Positions 51,668-62,160 of a DNA stretch of 64,000 bases are shown piece after piece; positions within the stretch are counted from its first letter, which is position 1, and each line of letters starts with the position of its first letter. Location of the stretch: assembly GCA_029207755.1 (NCBI GenBank), contig JARCOQ010000026.1:1175001-1239000 (forward strand). The letters run 5' to 3'. The translations under genes were made by a program, and so were the position numbers. The notes under the pieces are model-generated. The model was not told the DNA's origin. It was given only the letters and a program-made list of their open reading frames with translations, and did not search any database. This DNA comes from Chamaea fasciata (lineage: Eukaryota > Chordata > Aves > Passeriformes > Sylviidae).

Positions 51668-52451
51668 CTGTGAGAGAAAACATGGCAAATCTTTGTACTT
51701 GTAAAGTGAAATTCCCATGATAAAAATCAGAGATAACAGTGAGCCTGGGCGTTCAGCAGCGAAGGATCCCCCTCAGTTTTACTGCAGAGAACAAAACCGT
51801 GACCCGAACATTCTCGTGGGGAAGTTCAGGTTGGTCTTAGGGTGGCAGGAGTTTTGTAGGTGTTTGCCAAGCATTTCCCCTGAAGGTTTTTGACTCTGTG
51901 GTGAAGGATGAGGGAAGGAGAAGATGGCAAAGAGTCCTCTGTGCTGACATTTTTCAAACTTTAAAAGTTTGTAAAACCAACAGAGCTGGAAGTGCAGCCA
52001 TAAAGCCACCCCAGATCTGGGAGGTTTACTGTTTGTTTCCTTCCCAGCAGTCTCCAGAGAGGGCTGGGTTATCAGAGATGCTGCTGATAACCACGACAGA
52101 ATTATGTCCATGTGCTCCTCAAACACAGCCAGGGAATTCCAGCACCAGGCCAGGGAGATCACACAGCTCCAGCCTGGAGAATGGAAAAGGTGTTTGACGG
52201 TGGAAAATATGAGAGTGCCATCACAAGAGGAGACCTCCATGAGGATCTGGATGGGGCAGGAGGAGTGATCCTCCCTCTGCAGCACAACACAGCCACGCCA
52301 GGAGCTCCTGGGGGAACTCAGCTCCTGCTCCCACCTTCCACTTGCATTCCCAGGGGAGAGCAGGCAGGAGAGGAGAGAGGAGCAGCCCATATCCAGCTCC
52401 CTGTCCACCACCCCCATTCCCTTTGGCCCCCAGGGGGCTGGGGACACTCAC

Positions 52452-52537
52452 AGCCGTCCTCAGGCCCTGCAGGTCCGGGGTCTTCAACATGAGAGCATCA
52501 AACACCTCCTCGGCCTCCCTGCGCACGTAGAGCAGCA
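52452..52537 (-). CDS. GRHL3: GRHL3 coding exon LLYVRRE
   Basis: Two bases complete Val, then it encodes [20 protein letters not shown] and DLQGLRTA. The acceptor is cttgcag and the donor is GCT|gtgagt. Confidence 0.96.
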
Positions 52538-52625
52538 CTGCAAGAGACCAGGGCAGCGTGCTCAGGGTGCTCCCAGTGCTCCCAGTGCTCCCAGAGCCCG
52601 GGGGAACTGAGGCTGCCGGGGTTAC

Positions 52626-52714
52626 CTCTCTGGGGATCCTCGTCCTTGCTGTGCTTTGCAGGGATCTGGTCGAAGTCCTCGGGGAAGGAGGCTCCGCTCC
52701 GCTTCAGGGGCAGC
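52626..52714 (-). CDS. GRHL3: GRHL3 coding exon LPLKRSG (linker)
   Basis: It encodes [20 protein letters not shown] and HSKDEDPQR. Its first base completes Arg from the preceding 35-bp exon. The acceptor is cctcag and the donor is AGAG|gtaacc. Confidence 0.94.
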
Positions 52715-53303
52715 CTGAGGAGACACAACACCCTCAGTCAAGGCGAACAAACCGACTGCAGCTACTGAACTCCTCGCTGAACCGCCAGTTACTCCGACGA
52801 CCCTCCAGCAATGAAGGATTGGTTTGTAATTACTGCAGCAGAGCGGTAACTTCCTGCCTGAAGCACAGGGGCAGCTCAGGGAGGCTTTGGGGCCAGCGAA
52901 CCCAAAAGCCTTCTGCACCCTCCTGGCACTGCTTCCCCACCGGGATCCCCACAGAGAGCCCCAGGCTGGGGGAGATTCTGCTTTTCAGGAGTGATTCCAC
53001 TTCATGCCAGTTGATTTTCCACCCTCTGGGTGTTTGGACCCTTCAGTGACAGTTGTGATCTTTTATTTTCGCTTTCAAACATCATCTCCGTGAGAACAAG
53101 AGGACCCTCAGGGAGCAGCTGGAGTGATTCTGACGGGGACAGAGACGTGTCCCTGTTTCTGCAGCCCTGAGTCCCTTCCAGGACAAGGTTTAACTCATCT
53201 TGGGACTCTCAGGGCGTCAGGGAGACACTGAGCTGTGTGATCCTGCCCCTGGGGAGGAGCGGGGCAGCCGATGGATGGGAAACACACCCTGCTGCATCCT
53301 CAC

Positions 53304-53338
53304 CTGTTTGCAGAGTTGGGAACAGCGGGAGGGAGCAC
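53304..53338 (-). CDS. GRHL3: GRHL3 35-bp micro-exon
   Basis: It encodes VLPPAVPNSAN and two bases of Arg, bounded by attccag and ACAG|gtgagg. It restores the phase between the flanking exons (phase 0 in, phase 2 out) and aligns with the short variable segment before LPLKR in the human protein. Confidence 0.85.
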
Positions 53339-53880
53339 CTGGAATGCAAAGGAAAGGGATCTGTGAGTTCGCACAGCATCGCCGTGTGCTGGAGAGCCCG
53401 GGGGAGGCAACTGGGGCGCACTTTAAACATGATTTCCCTCCTCCTGACCCATCCGTTTTCCCACACAATTAAACCCGGGCATCCCTTTCTCAGATCAAAT
53501 GAAATTGGATGTAAAGAATTGTTTATGACAAACGGGGGCAGCGGTTTGTGAGGCAGGGGATGCTGAGGAGCTCTGAAGGACAGAGGACAGTGGGCGGATG
53601 TCCCACCCACACAGGGACTGACATGGTCACATGTGGCTGGAATTTCTTTTCCACTGCTGTTTCTGCTACCACCGCAGCCCTGTGTGGGAGCCGCAGGTGT
53701 GCAAAGCACGGGAATATCCGGCTGGAAGGAGCCTGGCAAGGTTTACCTCACCCAGCACTGCGTGACTGGAGCTCACCTCACTCCCACAGAGAGCCGTGCC
53801 GAGGTTTGGGATTTTCCCCGGCCCCGGGGCTGGGGGGCAAAGCCCGGCCCGGGAGGGAGGGATGGACTGCCGGGACTCAC

Positions 53881-54014
53881 CGAGCCGCCCCTCTGCGGGG
53901 TGGGGAAGTGCACGTTGGGGATGAACAGCACCGGCTGCGTCTCCAGGTCGCTCTCGGGCCGCAGGAACGTGATCTCGTTCCCTCTGAAGCCAGAGAGCAA
54001 ACAGCCTTTCAGAC
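53881..54014 (-). CDS. GRHL3: GRHL3 coding exon [11 protein letters not shown]
   Basis: It encodes [20 protein letters not shown] through [18 protein letters not shown], the end of the DNA-binding domain. The acceptor is ctgtag and the donor is CTCG|gtgagt. Confidence 0.96.
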
Positions 54015-54265
54015 CTACAGATGGAGAGTCCAGTTGAGCTCGGCTCGGGGTGCTGGCACGGGGAGCCGCTTCCCAAGGCTCCCAGGGAAATGCAGCACCT
54101 CCAGGGGAGCCCAGAACTGTTCCCAAGGGTTGGTGGGGGCTCACAAAGGGCTTTGGGAGGCTGGGAAGGAGCCCAGGCAGGGCCTGAGTGCAGCCCAAGG
54201 GAGCAGCCAGCTCCACGGAGGATAACAGACGGGGATTTCAGCAGGGAGCACACACGGGCACTCAC

Positions 54266-54344
54266 CGTTGTTGTTGGAGTCCAGGCATTTTCCTTTCCTT
54301 CGGAACTGCTTCCTTTCATCATCCCTCATTTTCCTCTCTGCTCC
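54266..54344 (-). CDS. GRHL3: GRHL3 coding exon GAERKMRDD
   Basis: This 79-bp exon encodes [20 protein letters not shown] and LDSNNN. The acceptor is cccccag and the donor is AACG|gtgagt. It is highly basic and part of the DNA-binding domain. Confidence 0.96.
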
Positions 54345-54691
54345 CTGGGGGAAGATCCAGCAAAACTGAGGACACTGACATGTCCAGCAGTGGCAAGAGA
54401 GGGTTCTGTGGCCACCTCTAGGTGTGACACACTAAGGTGAAGGCAGCCTCAACTCAGAAATGGTCACCTCAGGGACCTCCCACAGCCCAGGCCAAGACTC
54501 TCTGACACTCAGAAATCCGAAAAACAAACAGAAAATTTGCTTTTAAAAATGAAACACGCACACGAGAAGAGCTGTGAGACTTTTTTCCATGGGAAGGTAT
54601 CCGAGATTGGGGAAGAACCTCTCAGGAAACCCTCGTTTCTTTTGATATTTAACAACTTGTCAAAAATAGAGTTTATTGTGAGGCACAGTCA

Positions 54692-55123
<432 letters not shown>

Positions 55124-56443
55124 TTAACTCAGCCTCTCCACTCCCCAAACCCTGCCTGGGGATGTTCTTGCTGATATTTCTGATCTTTCATGCCAAAGGG
55201 ACCCTCAGACAGCAAAGCCCTGCAGGAAGGGAGGAGGGCAAGGCTGCAGCCTCAGGAGTTGCACAGCAGCGCTGCTTAAATAAATATTCATCCCACACTG
55301 GGCTTTTTTATCACCAGGAGGGAGATAACTGCAGTGGGAACTCTGGAAGGAAAGCTGAGCACAGCTCTAACCCACACTGTATCTCCAAATTGCCAATTCA
55401 TCGGTGTGGCCTTGCAGTTCCCCTGGACCCTGGGGACAGATCTGCAGCTGGAGAAGCTCCCAGAGCTCCCTCAGCTGAGGATCTCAGCCCTGAAACCTCC
55501 AGTCAGTTCCTAGGAGAGGAAACCTCTTCACTGCGGGGTGAAGTTTAGTTGGAAGGAGAGAAGTAACAGGTGCCATGGACAACCCAAACACCCAAACCCC
55601 TGAGCCCTCCTGTTCCCAGCCCCTGAGCCCTCCTGCCTCTCTGAAGTCTCACCTCTACCTGCCCCAGGCCAGTGCCTGAGCAGAGTTTCTGTTAAGAGTT
55701 CAATCCAGTTTTGCTGAGGTGCCCCCAGGGCTTGCCACATACCTGACATATTTCCATTTCTGACAGCTCTGCCTTGAAGACATTTGTTAACCTCTTGGGT
55801 TGTAAAAGGCCCAGGCTGCCTTTGGGCTTATTGAGATCCCAAAGCCAGGCAGGGTTTTCCCAAGCTTCAGAGACCTGGGCTATTTATGCTTTTCTCTTTT
55901 TTCCTCAGTTGCTCCATCTGTTTTTCAATCCCCACCAGGTACAAAGTGTTAATGAGAGACTCTGAGGAGATGCAGAAGAGACGGCAGAGCTGCAGAGACC
56001 TTGCTGTAATAAACCTTCCCGCTTTTAAGGTGAAAAGGGACCCTGTGACCTGCCTGGCTCCCTTCCACATCCCGCAAGGCCCAGGGGGTGGTCAGTCGCG
56101 TCTGGAGAGGGGCTCTTTGTTCCCTGAGCTGGGGGTTGTTTGAACAGGCTGCAGGCACACGTGAGCAGAGCCCTGAATTGCTGCGAAACCCTTTCTTCAG
56201 AGTTATCCATCAGCACTGAGAAAACACCCCTGAGCCAGTCTGGGTGTACCCAGAGTGTTTATTAGCTCGTGGCAGTGCTCAAACACACGCTGGGGCTGTC
56301 CTGCTGCTGTCCTGCCAGGCCGGCCCTGCAGTGGCAGCTCTGGGGCTGCAGTTCTCTGGGTCTCAGCTGAGCAGTGTCTGTCAGGAGGGAGCTGCAGTTG
56401 TGCTGAGGACCGTTCCCAGCTCCCCTCCGCGAGCACTTTGTAC

Positions 56444-56538
56444 CTTGGCCTCCTCGTGGATGTTCCACACGAAGGACAGGGCGTTGTAGGCCAGCTCCTC
56501 GATGTTCTGCACCGTGTTGAAGTTCTCCTTGCAGTCAG
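56444..56538 (-). CDS. GRHL3: GRHL3 coding exon DCKENFNTV
   Basis: Two bases complete Ala, then it encodes [20 protein letters not shown] through WNIHEEAK. The acceptor is ctcgcag and the donor is AAG|gtacaa. Confidence 0.96.
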
Positions 56539-56652
56539 CTGCGAGGCAGGGAGGGAGCAGTTCATACTGGGGCTCAAACTGTGACAGTCCTGGGGCCTCC
56601 CACCCCCAAATCCTGCCCCAAATCCTGCCCCAGGTGTGGCAGCCCCTCGTAC

Positions 56653-56764
56653 CCACGTCGATGACTCTCTGCTTGGCCGTGGGCTGCCGGGAGTGCCAGT
56701 GCTTCCAGAACTTCAGCTGCTCCGTGGGGATCTTCTCGTTGTCAAACACGATCATCACCACGCT
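56653..56764 (-). CDS. GRHL3: GRHL3 coding exon [10 protein letters not shown]
   Basis: It encodes [20 protein letters not shown] and [17 protein letters not shown]. The acceptor is gctgcag and the donor is GTGG|gtacga. Confidence 0.97.
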
Positions 56765-57238
56765 CTGCAGCACAGCCAGCGGAGCCCAGCTGAGCACAGG
56801 GCAGGCCCAGGGCCCCCCGAGCCCCCATCCTGCGCCGCCCCAGCCCAGGGGGAAACTGGGCATTCTGCGCCGGGGAAGCTGAGGAGGGCAGGGAAGGGAT
56901 TTCTGGCCCGTTTATCTCAGGGGTCACTCTGAGGCCTGGCCACATCCCAGGAGCAGGATGGGGACCCTGTCCCAGCCTCAGAGCTCTTCCCAGCAGGGCC
57001 CCACTGGCCCTTTGTGCGTCCCTGAGCTCCTGTGACAGGTTCCAGCTGCCAGGGAGGCTCTGCGGCGCAGCAGAGGATTATCCTGGGGGACTGAATCCAT
57101 CCCATTCATCCCTTTAAGCCAACATGAGCCACAAAGCCATTCCTGCTCATGTTCAGCCCTGTTCCCAGGCCAGCGGAGCTGCTGGATGCCCCGTTCCAGA
57201 GCTGTCAGCAGAGCTGTCAGCCTGTCTGTGTCTCTTAC

Positions 57239-57392
57239 CTTCACTTTATTTGAGGACAAGTGCAAACATTTGCTGTCTCCAGCTGTCCGCAGTGTGATGG
57301 GGTAGAACTGTCCTTTGTTGAGGTAGGCCATGGGAGAGTCCCCGGATTTGATGTGAATGGCTTTGGGTGACCCCAGAGTGTATTCAAAGTCA
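57239..57392 (-). CDS. GRHL3: GRHL3 coding exon DFEYTLG
   Basis: Its first base completes Ser, then it encodes [20 protein letters not shown] through LSSNKVK, the start of the DNA-binding domain. The acceptor is tccaag and the donor is AAG|gtaaga. Confidence 0.97.
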
Positions 57393-58871
57393 CTTGGATG
57401 GAACAAAGAGAGAAGGATGAATAAGCACACGCTGCTGTTTCACTGCAAAAGCAAAACAGAGCCCCGGGAGCCTCCACCCCACGGGTTACAGGCTCCAGTT
57501 TCTGCTCCGTTCCCCACCTCACACACCCTGACACAGCACAGCACATTCTGATCCTCCCCTACACCCTGGGGAGCAGCACTGCTCCAACAGCCTCATTTTA
57601 CCCCTCAGGTTTGGCTTGAAAACCCCTGGACGTGGCTGCAGCCAGTATTTTTGTGTGGATGGCAACAGAAGCATTGCTCAACCAGCAGCCTACAGCTAAA
57701 CACAAAAAAGGGTACCTGCGATGAGACCTTTACAACATCCTGAACCCAGGTTTCTGTCTCCAAATCCGTACCCACAACTGGCAGAGCCAGGAGGACTCTC
57801 CCTTAATGGTCCTGTAGAAAAAGGACCTGCAGGAACCAAACCTGGACTGTGAATCCCAGCTCCTGGGACTCTGTGTGGTGGGCACCAACTTTAATCTTCA
57901 CAGCAAAGCTCTGTAGTGGCACACAGAGATGGTGTCACTGCTGGCAAGGGAATTTGAAACAAGAGCCTGAATTCAGAAGCTCCCAGGCCTTCAGCAGCAG
58001 CTGTGAGCACTGAAACCATGAGGCCACAGCTGGTTTCTGCTGTGAGGAATCCGTGCAAGCCACCACCTGTACAGGAGCCTTCACTCAGACCCTTCAAGTG
58101 CCCTGTTTAGTCACCAACCCTTCTCCTTCCTGCTCCACCTCCTGTGATGCCATCTCTGAAGATGGGCTTGGCAGCTCCTCTTATCTGGAGCCAAGAGAGC
58201 CAGAGAACTTGAGTGCACAAATAAACAGCGAGCAGGGAGCCTGTGGCTCAGGGGACGCTGCTGTCTCTGTGAACATCCCCACGTCTGACAGCTGAGTCAC
58301 CCGTCAGCTGACTCCGGAGGCAAATAAAAAGTGGGAGGTGAAATAATGTTACCTGCTGGGAGGTTTGATTCGGTATCTGGAGCAGCAGAGCTCTGCCTGG
58401 CAGAGGGGAGGAAGGGAGGGAGAAATCCCTCTCATGTTTTAGGAATGAGAGGCAGCGGCACCCTCTAAAATCAAGGCTGACTAACAGCGCCAAGGGAGAA
58501 TCCAAACCTTGGCTCAGGGGAGGCTGATTATCACCCTCACGCTCTGCCAGCCTCCTTCTCCCTGTCATTTCCCCTTTCCAAGGGGCCTGTGGGAAGATGG
58601 TGCAGCCACCTGGGTGTCACCCAGCCCAGCAGTGCTCCCTGGGAAGGGGCTGTCACCTTGAGAGGTGGCAGCAGCTGGGTCCGGGGGCAGAACAATCCCA
58701 GCTTTGGGTCTGAAAGCACCAGGGAGACACAAGTGGGCTGTGCAAAAGCACGGCATGTGTCATTTGCACTGTCACTGCCAAGGCTGCGCTGGGGACACGA
58801 GAGGGCTGCAGCCCTGCCCCGGGAAAGAGCCCAGAGTTCCCTGGAAGCCCAAACCCCTGCACTGCTGTTAC
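57393..58871 (-). other. GRHL3 intron before the DFEYTLG exon
   Basis: Nothing was recognised in this 1.5-kb intron. Confidence 0.6.
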
Positions 58872-58951
58872 CTCTTGACTCCGTCCGTGGGGTAACTCTC
58901 GGGGCACGGAGGCTCTGGCTGGGGTTTCAGGATGTCACTGAAGAGCAGCGT
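58872..58951 (-). CDS. GRHL3: GRHL3 coding exon TLLFSDILK
   Basis: This 80-bp exon encodes TLLFSDILKPQPEPPCPESY and PTDGVK plus two bases. The acceptor is tctgcag and the donor is AGAG|gtaaca. It matches the LFPDILK...PEPPCPE segment of the human protein. Confidence 0.94.
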
Positions 58952-59135
58952 CTGCAGACAAGAGGAACCGCAAATCAAAAGTGGAATCTCGCATTGCTTT
59001 GCCCAGACACCACATCAGACAAAACACGGACCCTCATTGCTTCCAAAATCACCTTAAACCCCCAGAAACCCCCCAGGAACAGCACCAAACACCAGCAAAG
59101 CTCCCGGTGCCCCCCGTGGACCCCCCAGGCCTGAC

Positions 59136-59472
59136 CTCCTGGGGGTCCTCCTTGAAGGTGCTGTCGGGCTGCCAGCGCTGCTGCGCCGGGGCCATGGGCA
59201 GGCCCTCGAACAGCGACGTCAGCGAGCTGCTGTCGTACACGTCCCCCGGCGACACCAGGAAGTTGTCTGGGGTGGTCTCCAGCTTGCTGGTGCCCGGGGG
59301 GAGCAGGGCCGCCTTGTGAGCAGCGGGGACGCCGTCCAGGCTCAGGCCGTTCTTCTTGGGGGGCTCGCAAAACTCCTGGGTCATGGAGACGTTTTCTGAG
59401 AGCAGCTTCATGAGATGGGCTGAGCCATCGAAGGAGGGCATCTCGGGCTCGTAATCCATCCCGTGGCAGTGC
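59136..59472 (-). CDS. GRHL3: GRHL3 coding exon HCHGMDYEPE (largest)
   Basis: This 337-bp exon encodes 112 residues from HCHGMDYEPEMPSFDG through QQRWQPDSTFKEDPQE. The acceptor is tccacag and the donor is GAG|gtcagg. The middle is diverged from mammals while the HGM-Y-E and RWQPDSTFK-DPQE ends are conserved. Confidence 0.96.
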
Positions 59473-60491
59473 CTGTGGAGAGAGCTCCTGGTCAGGGCAG
59501 GCTGGGCACCCCCAGCACCAGCGCCTGGCTGTGCTGCTGGCCTGAGTCAGCCCCAGCAGCTCCTGACAGCCCCTGGGGGATCTCCACCCACAGCTCCCAG
59601 TGCGGTCAGCAGCAGCCAGGGGTGCTCAGCAGACAAGGGATGATCACGGGGAGTCAGGGAATATGGTCTGGACGTGGTCTGGGGCTGCACACCCAGGCCC
59701 TACATCCACTGCTCCTTTCTTTAGGCCATCGCACGCTCAGAGCAGCAGGTAAAGGCAACTGCTGTGTGGGCTGTCCATCATTAGTCTTTTTATGGCTCAT
59801 TGGTGCTGAAAGTGGATTTTTTACACCCATTTTTAAAGGAGAAACAATTATTGTACAAATTCACAAACTCCAGCAACTGAGGAAGCAAAAAGCAAAACCA
59901 GTTTAAGTCAGTTTACTTCTGAAGGAGTGAAGTATCACTTGAGGTTTATTCTGTCAAGTGGTTAAAAACTGACAAAGCCAAAGTGCACAGCATCCAGGAA
60001 GGGGAACTGAACTCATAGTGGCAAATGAGCCATTAATTAAATAGTTAATTAGCTGAAAACCTCAAAGGACAAATGGGAGTCACTGGAAGAGAATCCTGGG
60101 AGAGTGGAACAGAAACCCTCATCAGCGCACGGGATGAACGAGGATTTGGCCATTCCCTCCCTGCTGCCAGTGCTCAACCCTTCTGCCCTTTGCGAGTGTC
60201 ACAAAATAGGAAACAAAGGCAATTTCTTCAGCTGCTGCAAATCAGCACAAGGCCTGAGAAGAGAGGCAGACAGGTGCTCAGGTGTGTTAAGGGGTGTAGC
60301 TCCATTTCCACCCGCTTGGGACCCGGCCTAAAGAATTTTAATGTGTGTCTCAGGGTTAATGAGCTGCTGCACTGTTGCTGGTAATAACACCGTGCTTTGA
60401 TGTCTATTTTCTGCAAGCTCAGAGCCCCATCCTGCATTTCAGCAGCTGCAGGAGAGTGAGGCAGCTCCAGAGAGCAGGAACTGAAGCCAAC

Positions 60492-60553
60492 CTCTTTGCC
60501 AGGTCATTGCGTCCCATCATCCCAGCGGGGAGAATCCTCTTCTCCTTCGGCAC
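60492..60553 (-). CDS. GRHL3: GRHL3 coding exon VPKEKRIL
   Basis: This 62-bp exon encodes VPKEKRILPAGMMGRNDLAK and two bases of Arg. The acceptor is tcctag. The donor is AAAGAG|gttggc, weaker than its neighbours. Confidence 0.92.
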
Positions 60554-61104
60554 CTAGGACGGGGCAGAGAGTTTGTTTAGGGTTCCATTTCCTTGGCGGG
60601 AACAGCAGGATCAGCCCTGTCTGTGAGGCAGTGAGGCCTCCCAGATAAAACCCCCAGGAATAACAAACAGCAGAGCTGGGCTCTGCCCTGCTGGGCTCCC
60701 AAATAACCTTGGGCAAGCCACACCAGCTTGCTGTGGGCAGGACCTAAAAAGCACCCAAGTGAGTGGGAACATCATCCCTTATTTCTTCCAATCAGGGAAA
60801 AATCAGATCCACACTTCTCAAAGCTCCATCCCACAGCAGCACTGGGACAATGAAACTGCCAGGGTCTGCAAGGCTGTTCCAGCCCCACAGCCCTCACAGC
60901 ACTGCTGCTCCTTATGGGAAAAATCCAGACTCGGGGCGCCTGGGCTCAGGTGTTCCACATGTCCTGGGTTCCCCAAAGGGCTGCTCCGTGCCTCAGTTTA
61001 CCACTGGGGATCCTGGTGGTGCTGTGAGATAACTGGAGAATATTGGATAAACAACTCAGGGGGCTCAGTGGATGGGGGAGCTCAGTAGAGGGGTCCCCTC
61101 TACA

Positions 61105-61136
61105 CCTCTTTTACTCCTCTTTTACTCCTCTTTTAC
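61105..61136. repeat. 11-bp repeat x3 beside the GRHL3 exon 2 donor
   Basis: Three near-identical cctcttttact units on + lie 25-56 bp inside intron 2 (minus strand agtaaaagagg). Confidence 0.85.
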
Positions 61137-61161
61137 CCCAGTCCCAGCCCGGGGCACCCAC

Positions 61162-61348
61162 CATGTAGTAGTCGTAGAGGAGGCTGAGGGCGGCCACGCT
61201 GTCGTCGTCCCCGTTCACCCTCATCATGGCCTTGGTGGCTGCAGTCAGGGGGTTCTCCAGGTACGTTTTCCAGGCCTCGTCCTCGCTGGTGTAGGGGAAT
61301 TTCTGGAAGTTCATGGTGTCATTCTTCATCAGACGCACGGATCTAAAA
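61162..61348 (-). CDS. GRHL3: GRHL3 coding exon 2 (activation region)
   Basis: After one base completing a split codon it encodes [40 protein letters not shown] and on to LLYDYYM. The acceptor is cccctcag and the donor is ATG|gtgggt. The FRSVR start is internal, so the initiator lies in an upstream exon. Confidence 0.96.
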
Positions 61349-62039
61349 CTGAGGGGGAGCCGGGGGTGAGGGAGGAGCGTTTCCCACAGACGCTGCCGTG
61401 GACATAGGAGAGATTTCCCAGAGGCTCTGGGGAACGGGGGAGGGATGTTCTCCTGGTCCTCAGCTCCCAGCCCTGTGGGATCAGCACCTCTGCTGCCGGA
61501 GCTGGGCACAAAGTCAGGCCAGAGCCTCTGCAGGGGCCGCTGCTCCCTCTCCTGCCCAGGGAGCAAAACCCCATCAGCTGCTCCTTCCCCAGTCCCACCT
61601 GCACTGTCACAGGGGCTGCTGGCACTGAAAAGGGATCAGGGAGCAATTTGCCCTGGATGTGGAGCTCCAGGCCAGCACAGGCCACAGTCAGACACAGTCG
61701 CTCAGTGCCCAGATGGAACCAGACCTCATCGTCCTCCTTTGCTGCAGCTCATGGGTTTTAAATTATTTTTTCCCCAGTGGTTTGTAGATGATTTTACTCC
61801 GAGGGAAGCAGACAGGCAGATCACAACCCCCTCCCTTCCACTAAAAAATTCCTGGCTGAGGTGAGGCTCGTGGGACTACGTGAGAAGCAACACACCAAAA
61901 TAATGCCCTGTCTGTCCTCACTTCTGGCACTTTCTCCAGGCCTCTCCATCTTATGTTAATAAACTGTCAGACACTTAATTACCCAAACATTGGTCATCTT
62001 TCCTTTCCCTCCAGCAAACCCCGCCAGCAGTGTGGAGTT
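61349..62039 (-). other. GRHL3 intron 1, left part
   Basis: No exon was recognised. A short first exon encoding MSNELD or similar was sought and not seen. Confidence 0.55.
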
Positions 62040-62160
62040 TGGAATCACAGAATTGTTTAGGTTGGAAAAGACCCCAAAAATCATCAAGTCCAACCTTTGA
62101 CCGAATCCCATCACGTCCACAGAGACAGCGGCCCTGCTCTTGTCACACCTTCCTGTCCTC
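62040..62160 (-). mobile_element. CR1 LINE tail in GRHL3 intron
   Basis: Plus strand aatcacagaattgtttaggt, tggaaaagacc and atcatcaagtccaacc are the reverse complement of the CR1 3' terminus. The fragment is truncated at about 120 bp. Confidence 0.88.

Noticed and set aside
51779..52447. 222-codon minus-strand open frame near GRHL3 exon LLYVRRE
   Set aside because: It lies in the intron between two confirmed GRHL3 exons, with no homology and no needed phase.
53548..54225. 225-codon plus-strand open frame
   Set aside because: Antisense to a confirmed GRHL3 exon and intronic sequence.
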